A stretch of 56,137 nt of DNA from Nitrospira sp. CG24B (GCA_002869845.2 NEWS02000007.1:71290-127426), one strand, 5' to 3'; positions 26,916 through 36,500 are shown, counted from the stretch's first letter. Program-made: numbers and translations. The notes: a model not told the origin generated them from the sequence alone.

Positions 26916-27443
26916 ATGAACGCGGGTTTTTGTAAACGAACGGTACTCCCCGCAGCGGTGATCTTCTGCGTGCTGCATGCAGCGACATCGGCGTTGGCCG
27001 TTCCACTCGTCAACGATCCCAATGGCTTCGAAGATATTCCCTGGGGAACATCCCTTGCGGAAATGGACCAGTTTGGGCACGTCGAAGATGCCGGTCGCCT
27101 AGAGATCTACGAAAAAGCTACACAGGCTCCTGCGCTCGGCACGATACCCGTCGATTCCATACAATTTACCACGTTTGAGAAAAAGTTCGGTCGCGTGACC
27201 GTTCGGTACAGTGGAAGTGAAACTCATGAAAGAATCCTGACCTACCTTCAATCCAAGTATGGTCCGCTCGACCGAACACCGGGCCAAATTACGGTCGGCC
27301 GGGTGAAAGTCTATGTGTGGCATGGCTTTCATACGGAAGTGGCGTTGCGGTTCGAGACTGGAACTGATCGTGGCATCATATTTTTTGAAAGCCTGACGCT
27401 CCCTGAGAAACTATCGGACGGGACTTCCGCGACAGTCTTCTAA
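26916..27443 (+). CDS. Exported protein of unknown function, paralogue B
   Basis: A 175-residue paralogue of the preceding gene. It has a signal peptide ending near TSALAVP, then NDPNGFEDIPWGTSLAEM, FGRVTVRYSGSETHERILTYLQSKYG, RTPGQITVGRVKVYVWHG and a final IIFFESLTL. The two proteins share the order and spacing of these blocks, which shows tandem duplication. Expression is probably coupled. Function is unknown. Confidence 0.7.
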   Translation: MNAGFCKRTVLPAAVIFCVLHAATSALAVPLVNDPNGFEDIPWGTSLAEMDQFGHVEDAGRLEIYEKATQAPALGTIPVDSIQFTTFEKKFGRVTVRYSGSETHERILTYLQSKYGPLDRTPGQITVGRVKVYVWHGFHTEVALRFETGTDRGIIFFESLTLPEKLSDGTSATVF

Positions 27444-27629
27444 CCGTGGATAGATAATTCCTTAAACTTTCCGTTGGCAAGAGGCTGTGCTCCTTCGCAT
27501 CATGTGGGGCCACATGGTGGCACACACTGCAAAACCTCCTGCCGCATTACTCCAGAGTTTATGGTCATCGCGTTCAACCAGTACCAATGTTCAAGAGATG
27601 GATGGAAGTCATCCCTTTGATAAAGCATT

Positions 27630-28811
27630 AAGGAAGGTCTGATTAATTCACGCTTTCACTCGGCCAGCTGTTCCTGGACTGACCACCAGGGCAAATTCAG
27701 TGGGTAGCCGCTGTTGCGAGAGCCTGTTTGTGAGGCACACCCATCGTGCGATGGCCCACGGCCCGCCTCCAGCCCCCCATCCTCTACGTTCCCGCCAACA
27801 GGCGCCGTCGTGACACATAGAGATTTGCTAACCCGCAGCTGATCTGGAGCCAGTGAGTATTCTTTGCCAGCCCCCGGTACCGGACTTTGGCCCAGCCGAA
27901 GATCCGTTTGATCACCAAGAACGCATGTTCGACCTTCGCCCGGACTTTCGACTTGGTGCGGTTGCGAGCCCGTTCCTCATCACTCAACGGCCGATGGCGA
28001 TACGCTTTCGTCTGGATAAAACTCTTGGCGTTGGGGGCCTGGCGCTGAATCACCTCACGCTGTCCACTGTAGGCCGAGTCGCCCCACACCCGTGTCTCCT
28101 GTCCATGCAGCAGCTTGGGCAACACCTGACTGTCATGCACATTGGCCGCTGTGGCCGCGACCGAGTGAATCAGCTTGGTGCAGCTGTCCACGCCAATATG
28201 CGCCTTCATGCCAAAGTACCACTGGTTTCCCTTCTTCGTCTGATGCATCTCCGGATCCCGCTCCTTCGTCCGATTCTTCGTCGAACTGGGTGCACTGATA
28301 ATGGTGGCATCCACAATGGTCCCTCGGCTCACCTGCAGCCCCTGCCTCGTCAGATACTCTCCGATCCGGGCAAAGAGCTGCTGGCCCAACTGGTGGGTTT
28401 CCAAGAGATGCCGAAACTTGCAGATCGTCGTCTCATCGGGCACGGGCTCGCGGCCCAGATCAATCCCGACGAACTGCCGCATGGCTCGTGAGTCGTACAA
28501 GGCCTCCTCCACGGCCGGATCTGACAGGTTGAACCACTGTTGTAGACAATGGAGGCGCAGCATCCGTTCGACACCCACGGGCGGACGCCCGGCCCATCGG
28601 CCTTGGGATCGACCGGCTCGATCGCCGCCACCAGGTCCGTCCACGGCACCACGCGATTCATCTCGTCGAGAAACCGTTCCCGGCGTGTGGGCTTGCGATA
28701 TTGTTCGAATGTCACCTCGGCCAATGTCTGTTGCAGCATGGGGAGCGTCTCCAATTCAGTGCTGCGCTTCTCTTAGCACATCAGGAGAGGCGAATAAATC
28801 AGACCTTCCTT
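27630..28811 (-). mobile_element. IS5-family insertion sequence, non-autonomous
   Basis: About 1.18 kb. Nearly perfect terminal inverted repeats start with AAGGAAGGTCTGATT at the left end (27630) and, reverse-complemented, at the right end (28811). TTAA occurs at both outer edges and may be the target duplication. The transposase inside has one frameshift. The high identity of the ends suggests a recent insertion. It lies between the exported paralogue B gene and a PilZ gene and interrupts neither. Confidence 0.88.
27784..28754 (-). pseudogene. IS5-family transposase with one frameshift
   Basis: The N-terminal frame starts at 28754 (TFEQYRKPTRRERFLDEMNRVVPW) and runs into the other frame near 28590. 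Restoring one C in a GGGC-GTCC context joins it to the rest. The C-terminal frame has all DDE elements: VDATIISAPSS (first Asp), WGDSAYSGQ (second Asp) and KVEHAFLVIKRIFGWAKVRYRGL (Glu and downstream basic helix). Only this one-base lesion disables it, so a sequencing error is possible. Confidence 0.88.
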
Positions 28812-28959
28812 AAAAGATCTGGGCCAAGATCCGGCAGTCATTCCCTTCATCAATATGGTATTCAGTCACCAGTTACTGCTCTACGAGTTGGCGCATCATT
28901 CGCTTCGCATGACCAAGTTACATTATTGAATTGATTGGGAAAATATTCTGGACGAAGTT

Positions 28960-29370
28960 ATGATGATGACACTTACAATGAGTAACCGAAAGTCCTATGT
29001 TCCGTTGGATGGCCGTTATGCGGAACGTGTAACGGTCACGTGTCGAGTGCGCTATGTCGGTGAAGTTCCGACACAGCCTCACCAAGGAGAGGGACTCACC
29101 AAAAATATATCCGTTTCTGGTTGCCAAATCATCAGCGACCGCCCGGTAACGCGAGGCACATTATTGACACTTACCATTGCGCTTCCCGATGGATTGCCTC
29201 AGCTTTCATTGAAATCAGCGCATGTTGTGTGGGTATCGGGTTGTCAATTTTCTGTCCGATTTATGGATCTGAGCCAAGACCATCGGAAGCGGTTGCAATC
29301 TTTCATTTGGAAAAGCATCTCCCATCAAACCGTAAGCGATCAACGAACTCGATTCCGGCTGATGATATAG
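28960..29370 (+). CDS. PilZ-domain protein (3 of 5)
   Basis: A 136-residue PilZ protein. Both c-di-GMP motifs are present: RYAER near residue 19 and NISVSG in the middle, followed by LKSAHVVWVSGCQFSVRF and a C-terminal helix. ATG 28960 begins a run of three Met codons; a later ATG at 28978 is possible. It lies just outside the IS5 right end and about 345 bases before another PilZ gene. Confidence 0.85.
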   Translation: MMMTLTMSNRKSYVPLDGRYAERVTVTCRVRYVGEVPTQPHQGEGLTKNISVSGCQIISDRPVTRGTLLTLTIALPDGLPQLSLKSAHVVWVSGCQFSVRFMDLSQDHRKRLQSFIWKSISHQTVSDQRTRFRLMI

Positions 29371-29714
29371 TCCGGTCCTTATCCCCTCCTGTCTACGGTC
29401 CCCCGATCCTTTTCATCACACTCATCAACTCATAAGACCTCCCCTACGGCGTTCAGAACCAGGCTTCCCTTGCAGTACGCACATAACAGATCGATTTATT
29501 GTCCATTACCCTCCCCCCCTTCCGGTTTGGCCACTCCCCCTCCTCTGGTGGGAAGGCAAGGTTGACACTCCGCGCTAGCCTTCATCCATACGAAATCTCC
29601 AATACAGACTGTACCGTGGCAAGCAGAAAGAGCCTTTGGAGCTCAAGCGTTTAGCAAGTCAGGACTGAGTCGATCAATCCCATCCAAATGGGGACATAAC
29701 CAGGAGGTTTAACG
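29371..29714. other. Intergenic stretch between two PilZ genes
   Basis: About 344 bases, pyrimidine-rich on the plus strand near 29505-29545. No coding frame or clear terminator is seen. An AGGAGG site just before 29715 serves the next gene. Confidence 0.4.
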
Positions 29715-30110
29715 ATGAGACAGATGAAACACTTGAGACAGTCGGAAGTGCCTTACTCATCGCATTCGATTGAGCGTCGCAGAATGAGAAGAAGTTTCGT
29801 CTCCTTGGGGCTTATGTACTCAGGAATCAACGGGGACGACGTTCTAATTGGAGACGGTAGCGCTGTAGACCTATCCGAAGGTGGGGTGGGCATTCGTGGA
29901 AACTGTCCCGTCAAGATCGGCATGGAATTGACCTTGTTCTTATATCTTCCGGACGAGGACGAGCCCTTATTCGTTTCGGAAGTGGTGGTCTCCTGGACAA
30001 AGGGATCTCTGTTTGGCGTTGAACTGAATGAAGTGAGCCTCCGCGATGGCGATCGGTTGCGAGCACTTCTCCACGCCCAATCGGCTGCCCAAGCGGAGTC
30101 GGTTCAATGA
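29715..30110 (+). CDS. PilZ-domain protein (4 of 5)
   Basis: A 131-residue PilZ protein with RRRMRR and DLSEGGVGI motifs, the expected c-di-GMP contacts. The later strands (FVSEVVVSWTKGSLFGVEL) and C-terminal helix fit the domain. A strong AGGAGG site precedes ATG 29715. It sits upstream of the RND pump operon but is separated by over 300 bases, so no link is implied. Confidence 0.88.
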   Translation: MRQMKHLRQSEVPYSSHSIERRRMRRSFVSLGLMYSGINGDDVLIGDGSAVDLSEGGVGIRGNCPVKIGMELTLFLYLPDEDEPLFVSEVVVSWTKGSLFGVELNEVSLRDGDRLRALLHAQSAAQAESVQ

Positions 30111-30189
30111 CCCTACCATCAGAGCCTAGTCGGGAATGTTCAACCCTAGCAATCCATCTCACCTTGTCTTCTGGACGCGCACCATGCTA

Positions 30190-30223
30190 ATTCATGGTGA
30201 GTGACTACTTACCCACCATGAAT
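30190..30223. promoter_or_regulatory. 10-bp inverted repeat upstream of the RND operon
   Basis: ATTCATGGTG (30190-30199) and CACCATGAAT (30214-30223) form a perfect 10-bp dyad with a 14-base centre. It lies in a 316-base gap between the PilZ gene and the efflux adaptor. No T-tract follows, so it looks more like an operator (TetR- or MarR-type size) than a terminator. No regulator gene is adjacent. The rest of 30111-30426 contains nothing recognised. Confidence 0.4.
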
Positions 30224-30426
30224 AGGACACGGACATCTTCTCGTCAACGACATCAACCATCCCCAACCTTCAGCCATAAACAGCAGGGCTACGGGCATCA
30301 GTGAGGCGCTCACCCTGCAAACACTTTCCGACCAAGCATGCCCAGTACAACGCAACGTTCTCAGAAAAGGCGCATGCTCCGACTTGCGCGAAGCTGGCGA
30401 CGGGCGCGTAAACGACAGGTACCACT

Positions 30427-31614
30427 ATGAGTCAACTCGTCCGACATCCATTTGTCACTCTCGGAATCATTATCTTCATTGCAATCACCGTTCTTGTAGC
30501 CTTTCGCCTGAGCACAGGCTCCAAAACCGACAAGAAGACGGCACGGCTCATTACGGTCGGTATTGTGTCTCCGCTCCGACAAGATCTCGATATTCGTCTG
30601 GCCTATACAGCGGACATCTCGCCTAATCAGGTCGTCAATATCTTCTCACGGGTTGACGGATACATCACCAAACTCCATGTCGATAAGGGTGATTATGTCA
30701 GAGCGAGCCAGTTGCTCGTTGAAATCGATCATACGGACTATCAACATGCCGTCAATCAGGCAAAAGCCAATCTGTCAGCCGCCAAGGCGAAGGTCTCACA
30801 ACAGGATGCGGTCGTCCGCAACGCCAAGCTGACGCTCGATCGTGTGCAGACCCTCATCAAAGACCAATTTGTCTCACAGCAAGACCTCGATACTGCGCTG
30901 GTCAACTTCGACGCCGCCAGTGCCGCACAGGAATCACTCCAGGCGCAGGTCACACAAATGGAGGTGGCCCTGGCCCAGGCGGAAACACGCTTAGCCTATT
31001 CGTATATCCGAGCCCCATTTCCCGGCTATATCGCAGAACGAAATTTAGATACCGGGGCCTATGTCAGCAGCGCGACTGCCAGCACGTCGACTATGTCACG
31101 AGGCATCATGAGCCTACACGACATCAATACGGTTCGCGTACTGATCGAAGTCGTCGAGCGAGACATTCCACTGGTGAAGGTAGGTCAAAAGGCCGAGCTC
31201 CGTGCCGAAGCTTACCCAGAGTACGTATTCGAAGGAACCGTCACGCGGGTCGTCCAGGCCTTGAATCGCGCGACACGCACCATGACGGTGGAAATCGACT
31301 TATCAAATAAGGATCGTCGATTAAAAGGCGGGATGTTTGCCCGAGTCGAAGTCATGGTGGGAACCCATCACCAAGCGTTGCAGATTCCCATTGATGCCGT
31401 CAGTCGACTAGAAAATATACAATATATCTATATCGTCCAAGAGGGAAAAGCTCAGCGAGTAGATATCGAAATTGGTGCCCGTAACGGCAACCATGTAGAA
31501 ATCACCAAAGGTTTGATGGGTCGTGAACAGATCATCGTCGCAGGCAAGGACTTGGTGCACGACGGCACACCCGTCCAGCCCCAACCGCTCAACCAAGTGA
31601 GGAGTGACGGGTAA
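30427..31614 (+). CDS. RND efflux periplasmic adaptor (membrane fusion protein)
   Basis: A 395-residue HlyD/AcrA-type adaptor. One N-terminal membrane helix (about residues 10-28) anchors it; no lipobox is present. The barrel-sandwich halves (VDGYITKLHVDKGDYVRASQLLVEID and YIRAPFPGYIAERNLDTGAYV) flank an alpha-helical hairpin (about 95-175). A beta-barrel (VLIEVVERDIPLVKVGQKAEL) and membrane-proximal domain follow. It links the downstream RND pump to an outer-membrane channel. The pump gene begins 70 bases later; no TolC-like gene lies in the window. Confidence 0.93.
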   Translation: MSQLVRHPFVTLGIIIFIAITVLVAFRLSTGSKTDKKTARLITVGIVSPLRQDLDIRLAYTADISPNQVVNIFSRVDGYITKLHVDKGDYVRASQLLVEIDHTDYQHAVNQAKANLSAAKAKVSQQDAVVRNAKLTLDRVQTLIKDQFVSQQDLDTALVNFDAASAAQESLQAQVTQMEVALAQAETRLAYSYIRAPFPGYIAERNLDTGAYVSSATASTSTMSRGIMSLHDINTVRVLIEVVERDIPLVKVGQKAELRAEAYPEYVFEGTVTRVVQALNRATRTMTVEIDLSNKDRRLKGGMFARVEVMVGTHHQALQIPIDAVSRLENIQYIYIVQEGKAQRVDIEIGARNGNHVEITKGLMGREQIIVAGKDLVHDGTPVQPQPLNQVRSDG

Positions 31615-31684
31615 CGGGTGATACGGCTGAAGAATTCGGCTTCCGTGGTCTCACGATTCACCTCAGTTTCCCCACCAACCTAGA

Positions 31685-34600
31685 ATGTGGCTCACTCTAC
31701 TCGCACTACGCAATCGCATCGGCATTCTGATGTTATCCCTCGCGATGGTGGTACTGGGGCTGACGTCCCTCCAACGCCTACCGGTTGACCTCTTCCCGCA
31801 AATCCAGGTCCCAGTCGCTTTTGTAGGTGTTGTGTACAAGGGGGCTCCCCCGCTCGACATCGAGCAGAGCGTCGTCTATCCAATCGAAAAAGCTGTCAGC
31901 TCCGCCTCCAATGTCGAACATGTCGAATCCTTCAGTAAGCAGGGTCTCGGGGCCGTCCAGATCTGGTTCAACTGGGGGGCAGACATCAATGTTGGACAGA
32001 TGGAAGTGATGCAACGCATCACGCAGATTCTGAACAGCCTTCCACCGGGGATTCTACAGCCCTTTATCGTGAAGTTCGACGTCTCCAACATCCCCGTTTC
32101 CATTGTGTCGGTGTCGAGCGATGAGCTGGACGAGCGAGCGCTGTATGATCTTGCGTACAACACCATCGCCCCACAGATCGAACAGATCGCCAATGTTGCG
32201 GCGGCAACCGTCGAGGGCGGCAAGATCCGCCAGATCAATATCAACCTTGACCCGGCACTCCTCAGCGCCCGCGGACTCTCAATTCTCGATATCGTAAAGT
32301 CCGTCAAAGCGTCCAACTTGATTTTGCCATCTGGCGACATCAAAGCCGGCAACCTCGACTATAACGTCTTTACGAATACTCAGTTCCGAACAGTCGAGCC
32401 AATCCAGGACGTCATCGTGAAGGTCAATCCGCAAGGCAATCCGGTCCGCGTGCGTGACATAGGGACGGTCACGGACTCATCCGACATCCAAACGAACATC
32501 GTTCATGCCGATGGGGCCAGATCGGTGTTTCTCCGTGTGAACAAGCAACCGATCGCCAACACGGTCGAGGTTGTGGATACCCTGCGCGCAGCCCTCCCCA
32601 AGCTGGTCGGTCTCCCCGAGGGCGTGAAACTCGGCATTTCGTTCGATCAATCCCTCTATATCCGACAATCCATTCACAATCTTGCCGAACAAGCAGTCCA
32701 TGGGTCGCTGCTGGCCGCAGCCGTAATTTTGATCTTCTTGCGTAACCTCACCAGTACCGTGATTATTTCTGTGGCCATTCCGCTCTCCATGCTCGTGACG
32801 TTTGTCGTCCTCTATTTTACAGGTCAAACCCTGAACGTCTTCACGCTTGGCGGGCTCGCGCTGGGTATCGGCCGGCTGGTTGATGATTCCATCGTGGAAC
32901 TGGAAAATATTCAGCGCCACCTCAATGCCAATCCCAGCCGATGGAACAGCATTCTCGATGCCGCTCGTGAAGTCGCCATGCCGATCCTCGCGTCGACCGT
33001 CACCACGGTGGTGGTCTTCCTCCCCATGTTTTTCGTAGTTGGTGTTGCGCGTCTGTTGCTGGTGCCGCTGACCGTAACCATTGCGATTGCGCTCTTCACT
33101 TCCTTCCTCGTCTCCCGTACCGTGACGCCGGCGCTCTGCTACAAGTTCCTCAAGCCTGAGCAAGACACTCGGCAGACCATGCCACACTGGTTTACCACAC
33201 TGATGGATTGGAGCCGTCGCCGATATGAGTCTCTCGATAGAAGTTACGAAGACTCGTTGCAGTGGGTCCTGGGACATCGCCGGATCTTTATCGCCTTAGT
33301 GCTGCTAATCTTTGTCGGATCGCTCACCTTGGTTCCGATGATCGGGACTGAGTTTTTGCCGGTTTCCGATGAGAGTCAGTTTCGCATCGTCCTGCGGGCA
33401 CCAGTCGGCCAACGGGTTGAAAAGACTGAACAGCAGGTCTCAGAAGTCGAACGGGTGCTCCGAGCCAATATTCCCGCGACTGAATTGGAGACGATCGTCT
33501 CCAGTACGGGTGTCCTGTCGCAAGGTCGCGCGTCGCTCTTCAACCCCAACACAGGCCCCCATACATCTTCGATGCAAGTGTACTTGGTCTCACCGGACAA
33601 GCGGGCCAGAACTCAAGTCGAGATCATGAACGATGTGCGCCCGAAGATCGTCAAACTGTTTCCCGGAGTCTCGATGTATTTCGACCCCGGGGGTCTCGTC
33701 AAACGTGTTACAAGCTTCGGCTCCCAAAAGGCCGTTGATGTGGAAATCTATGGCTATGACTTTGAAAAAGCGAGAGACGTCATCGCGCGCGTCAAGGAGA
33801 TCATGGAGCAGACTCCTGGCCTGGCGGACATTGAACCGAGCCGGGAGGAAAACTATCCGGAAATTAACGTGACAGTGGATCGAGAGAAAGCAGCTCTGCT
33901 CGGCATCAGCGAGACCGATGTAGCCAATACAGTCCTATTTTCCCTGAATGGAAACGGCCAGACCGACCCAATCATTTATACGGATCCACAAAGCGGCAAT
34001 GAGTACTTCATCAGCGCCTGGTTGGCCGAGGAACACCGAAAGGATCTCAACGATTTGGAGAATATTCTGCTCATCGCCAAAGCCGGCGAGCCTGTTCTCC
34101 TGAAGAATATCGCATCTCTCAAGTTGAACGCAGGACCAGTGAAGGTCGATCGGAAGCATTTCCAGCGCGTGGTCCACATCACGGCCAATCCCACCACCCG
34201 ACCCCTTGGTGAGATCGCTGAAGACCTTGAGTCCGCCTTCGCCACGCTCCAGTTACCGGCAGGGTTCAGCATCAAGCTGGCAGGGCAGATTCAGCAGCAG
34301 CGCGAAACATTCCAAGGATTGCAGTTTGCAACCATCCTGGCACTCTTGTTGGTCTACATGGTCATGGCCACCCAATTCAAATCACTCATCGACCCCTTCA
34401 TCATCATGTTTTCGGTACCGATGGGCTTCCCCGGTGTCATCTTGATCCTGTTCCTGACGAACACAACACTGTCCACCACGTCGTTGATGGGCATTATCAT
34501 GATGTTTGGAATTGTCGTCTCAAACGGTGTCTTACTGGTCGATTACACCAACGTCCTCCGCCGCAGAGGCGACGCACTGCACCGAGCCGTTGTGACGGCT

Positions 34601-34870
34601 GCACGAACCAGGCTACGCCCGATACTCATGACCTCGCTCGCAACAGTCTTTGGGTTGCTGCCCATGGCGATCGGACTTGGGACAGGCGGTGAAACAAACG
34701 CGCCTCTCGCAAGGGCGGTTGTCGGAGGGTTGAGCGTTTCTACCCTCCTCACGCTGTTTCTCGTTCCAACGATGTATCTGATTGTAGAGGAGTATTTCCC
34801 GAGGAGACCCGAAGAAGCAGCGAAGGGGCAGGAAGTGGGCTCCATTGGAGCCACCTCGGTTCCGGAATAG
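31685..34870 (+). CDS. RND-family efflux pump (AcrB/HAE1-like)
   Basis: A 1061-residue proton-driven efflux pump of the inner membrane, with twelve helices and two large periplasmic loops. N-terminal QRLPVDLFPQIQVP and the conserved VYPIEKAVSSASNVEHVES match the family. The proton-relay pair is D400-D401 in GRLVDDSIVELENI. At the place of AcrB Lys940 the sequence has Ser946 (VVSNGVLLVDYTN), which occurs in some RND subgroups. It likely exports drugs, lipids or metabolites. Its end is 6 bases from the convergent SCP2-like gene. Confidence 0.94.
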   Translation: MWLTLLALRNRIGILMLSLAMVVLGLTSLQRLPVDLFPQIQVPVAFVGVVYKGAPPLDIEQSVVYPIEKAVSSASNVEHVESFSKQGLGAVQIWFNWGADINVGQMEVMQRITQILNSLPPGILQPFIVKFDVSNIPVSIVSVSSDELDERALYDLAYNTIAPQIEQIANVAAATVEGGKIRQININLDPALLSARGLSILDIVKSVKASNLILPSGDIKAGNLDYNVFTNTQFRTVEPIQDVIVKVNPQGNPVRVRDIGTVTDSSDIQTNIVHADGARSVFLRVNKQPIANTVEVVDTLRAALPKLVGLPEGVKLGISFDQSLYIRQSIHNLAEQAVHGSLLAAAVILIFLRNLTSTVIISVAIPLSMLVTFVVLYFTGQTLNVFTLGGLALGIGRLVDDSIVELENIQRHLNANPSRWNSILDAAREVAMPILASTVTTVVVFLPMFFVVGVARLLLVPLTVTIAIALFTSFLVSRTVTPALCYKFLKPEQDTRQTMPHWFTTLMDWSRRRYESLDRSYEDSLQWVLGHRRIFIALVLLIFVGSLTLVPMIGTEFLPVSDESQFRIVLRAPVGQRVEKTEQQVSEVERVLRANIPATELETIVSSTGVLSQGRASLFNPNTGPHTSSMQVYLVSPDKRARTQVEIMNDVRPKIVKLFPGVSMYFDPGGLVKRVTSFGSQKAVDVEIYGYDFEKARDVIARVKEIMEQTPGLADIEPSREENYPEINVTVDREKAALLGISETDVANTVLFSLNGNGQTDPIIYTDPQSGNEYFISAWLAEEHRKDLNDLENILLIAKAGEPVLLKNIASLKLNAGPVKVDRKHFQRVVHITANPTTRPLGEIAEDLESAFATLQLPAGFSIKLAGQIQQQRETFQGLQFATILALLLVYMVMATQFKSLIDPFIIMFSVPMGFPGVILILFLTNTTLSTTSLMGIIMMFGIVVSNGVLLVDYTNVLRRRGDALHRAVVTAARTRLRPILMTSLATVFGLLPMAIGLGTGGETNAPLARAVVGGLSVSTLLTLFLVPTMYLIVEEYFPRRPEEAAKGQEVGSIGATSVPE

Positions 34871-34876
34871 CCTTCG

Positions 34877-35215
34877 TCAACGCTCAACAATGTTTGGGAA
34901 CAAGGACTTCAGCTGCATAGCCAGTCCGATATCCCCGGTGATCTGTAAGCGCCCCGACATCGCCATCGTCATCCCGCTGAGATGTCCGTTCAGAACCCCG
35001 ATACAATCCTCTCCAGTCATCGAGAGGGTCACATGCGGATCGGCATGCGTTCCATCCTTCACGACACAAGTCCCATTGTGCACCAGCAGATGGTACTGAC
35101 CACCTTGGTTCCCACGGAGATCAAACTGATAGACGGCCTCAAGATCCTCAGCTGCATCTTTATCGAGTTTTGATGGGAGCGAGTCAAATACCTCTTTGAC
35201 AGTCGTGGCTTTCAT
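34877..35215 (-). CDS. SCP2 sterol-carrier-like protein
   Basis: A 112-residue SCP2-domain protein. MKATTVKEVFDSLPSKL aligns with the usual ATVKEIFExMPxRF start; YQFDLRGNQGGQYHL, DPHVTLSMTGEDCIGVLNGHLSG and GRLQITGDIGLAMQLKSLFP are the core. SCP2 domains bind lipids or acyl-CoA in a hydrophobic tunnel. ATG 35215 is chosen because the upstream GTG at 35272 lies inside a terminator hairpin. It is downstream of a SpeD-like gene on the same strand. Confidence 0.85.
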   Translation of the reverse strand: MKATTVKEVFDSLPSKLDKDAAEDLEAVYQFDLRGNQGGQYHLLVHNGTCVVKDGTHADPHVTLSMTGEDCIGVLNGHLSGMTMAMSGRLQITGDIGLAMQLKSLFPNIVER

Positions 35216-35251
35216 ATCTAGATCATGCCCATGGCAATGGATGGTTAAAGT

Positions 35252-35282
35252 CTTCGGGGGCGCTATGCTCACGCCCCCGAAG
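35252..35282 (-). terminator. Strong hairpin after the SpeD-like gene
   Basis: CTTCGGGGGCG (35252-35262) and CGCCCCCGAAG (35272-35282) form a perfect 11-bp GC-rich stem with a 9-base loop. It lies 24 bases past the stop of the SpeD-like gene and before the SCP2-like gene on the minus strand. The following ACTTTAA is only moderately T-rich, so termination may be partial. Confidence 0.7.
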
Positions 35283-35305
35283 CACGGTCAACATAAAAGA
35301 AGGGT

Positions 35306-35746
35306 TTAGTACCGGAGTGTGGCGGTCGCAACACTACGACTGGCACCGAAAAACTCCTTCGAAAACGACTCGACCACCGTGGGATCATATCCCTTGCAGC
35401 TGAAAATGTCGAGGTAGGCGTGATTGGTTTCATTGGCGAAATGGCCGCTGATCAGCGAGGTGGAGATTAGCTGCACCATGGAGTAGCCGGCCACAGGCCC
35501 TTCGCCAAAGTCGACGACCTGGCATTCACCGAAGCGCTTCATGTCGATGAGCTCACACAGCTCTACGACATAGCGTTTTATATATTCCGCATCACGGATA
35601 AGTTCGGGTTTGCAATCGTGGAGGTCAACAGCAGTGCAGAGTCCCCATGCCTTACCGCTTCCGACCATGTCTTGGATCGGTCGGGCAGCAGCCGCAGGGG
35701 CGTTGGATGGTAAGATTGTGGACTCGGAACTAGCCGAGGTACTCAT
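35306..35746 (-). CDS. S-adenosylmethionine decarboxylase (SpeD)-like protein
   Basis: A 146-residue protein of the pyruvoyl-dependent SpeD superfamily. The tail LISTSLISGHFANETNHAYLDIFSCKGYD aligns with the ESHISIHTWPE-AxxDxFxC core. The serine that becomes the pyruvoyl group appears to be kept, but the usual E-S-H-I-S is T-S-L-I-S, so the active-site His is a Leu. Some SpeD homologues act on arginine or ornithine instead, so the substrate is uncertain. ATG 35746 is the most likely start, without a strong ribosome site. Confidence 0.72.
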   Translation of the reverse strand: MSTSASSESTILPSNAPAAAARPIQDMVGSGKAWGLCTAVDLHDCKPELIRDAEYIKRYVVELCELIDMKRFGECQVVDFGEGPVAGYSMVQLISTSLISGHFANETNHAYLDIFSCKGYDPTVVESFSKEFFGASRSVATATLRY

Positions 35747-35916
35747 AGAGGGGGGTTCCCTTTCTGTAAGAAGGTTGAGCACGCGGAGACTATCATGCGT
35801 AAACTATACCATGATTTGTTTCTCGCGCACGTGAAGTGGTGGAAAATTTTTGGCTCTAGTGAAAAAGCACTGTCAATCGGTTGACAAGATTTCAACTCTC
35901 AGGGACAATATCTCTC

Positions 35917-36093
35917 ATGGCATCCTCTCCAGATCTCATCCGAGACACACCTCGAATCGAGCTACCCGATCGCCTCTGCACCTGGTGCAAGGTGCTCATG
36001 CGAAAGCGGCTCGTGGGTGGCAACCAATTCATTCATTACACATGCCCTAAGTGCATTTTCCAACATACGCGCCGGCTGGGACCAAAACCATAA
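35917..36093 (+). CDS. Small zinc-ribbon protein
   Basis: A 58-residue protein with two Cys pairs, CTWC and CPKC, 22 residues apart, as in a four-Cys zinc ribbon. The spacing contains basic MRKRLVGG and the aromatic FIHYT. Such small ribbons bind nucleic acid or proteins; no specific family is recognised. The preceding AGGGA is a weak ribosome site and ATG 35917 a plausible start. Confidence 0.55.
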   Translation: MASSPDLIRDTPRIELPDRLCTWCKVLMRKRLVGGNQFIHYTCPKCIFQHTRRLGPKP

Positions 36094-36500
36094 GCCTCTG
36101 ATTAGCTCAGTGGCTAAGACCAGCTTGCTCCCTGATCGACTCACTCCTGTAGGTAGGATCGTCCCTATCCTAGTTCTGAGTGAATCATCTTACCCAAGTA
36201 GACTGGCGGCTGACTCTCAACTGGCACGCACCAGCTCTTCTACCTGATCACTTGTCCGTCCTCCAAGCCTCATCTATTCCAATTCAAGAACACCCTACCC
36301 CAACCGTACAAAGTACTAGGCCACCCGCGACGCCGCTGGAGCCGCATGAACGAGCAGAGCGACCTGAAATGAGACACCTCTCGCCCTGGTAACACACAGC
36401 ATCTCCAAGGGAGGTCACACACCGACCGTTCACAATTTGAATCTTGCAGAGAAGGAATACAAGGCGAGTATGGCTGGCTACGCGTTAGCGTCAACTCCAC
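36094..36500. other. Gene-free stretch
   Basis: About 405 bases between the zinc-ribbon gene and a convergent PilZ gene. A segment near 36105-36130 contains TTAGCTCAGTGG, similar to a tRNA D-arm, but no matching acceptor stem or T-arm follows. No gene is supported. Confidence 0.45.

Noticed and set aside
36100..36180. Possible tRNA: TTAGCTCAGTGG-like D-arm
   Set aside because: No complementary acceptor stem, anticodon arm or GGTTC-type T-arm follows at the right distance.
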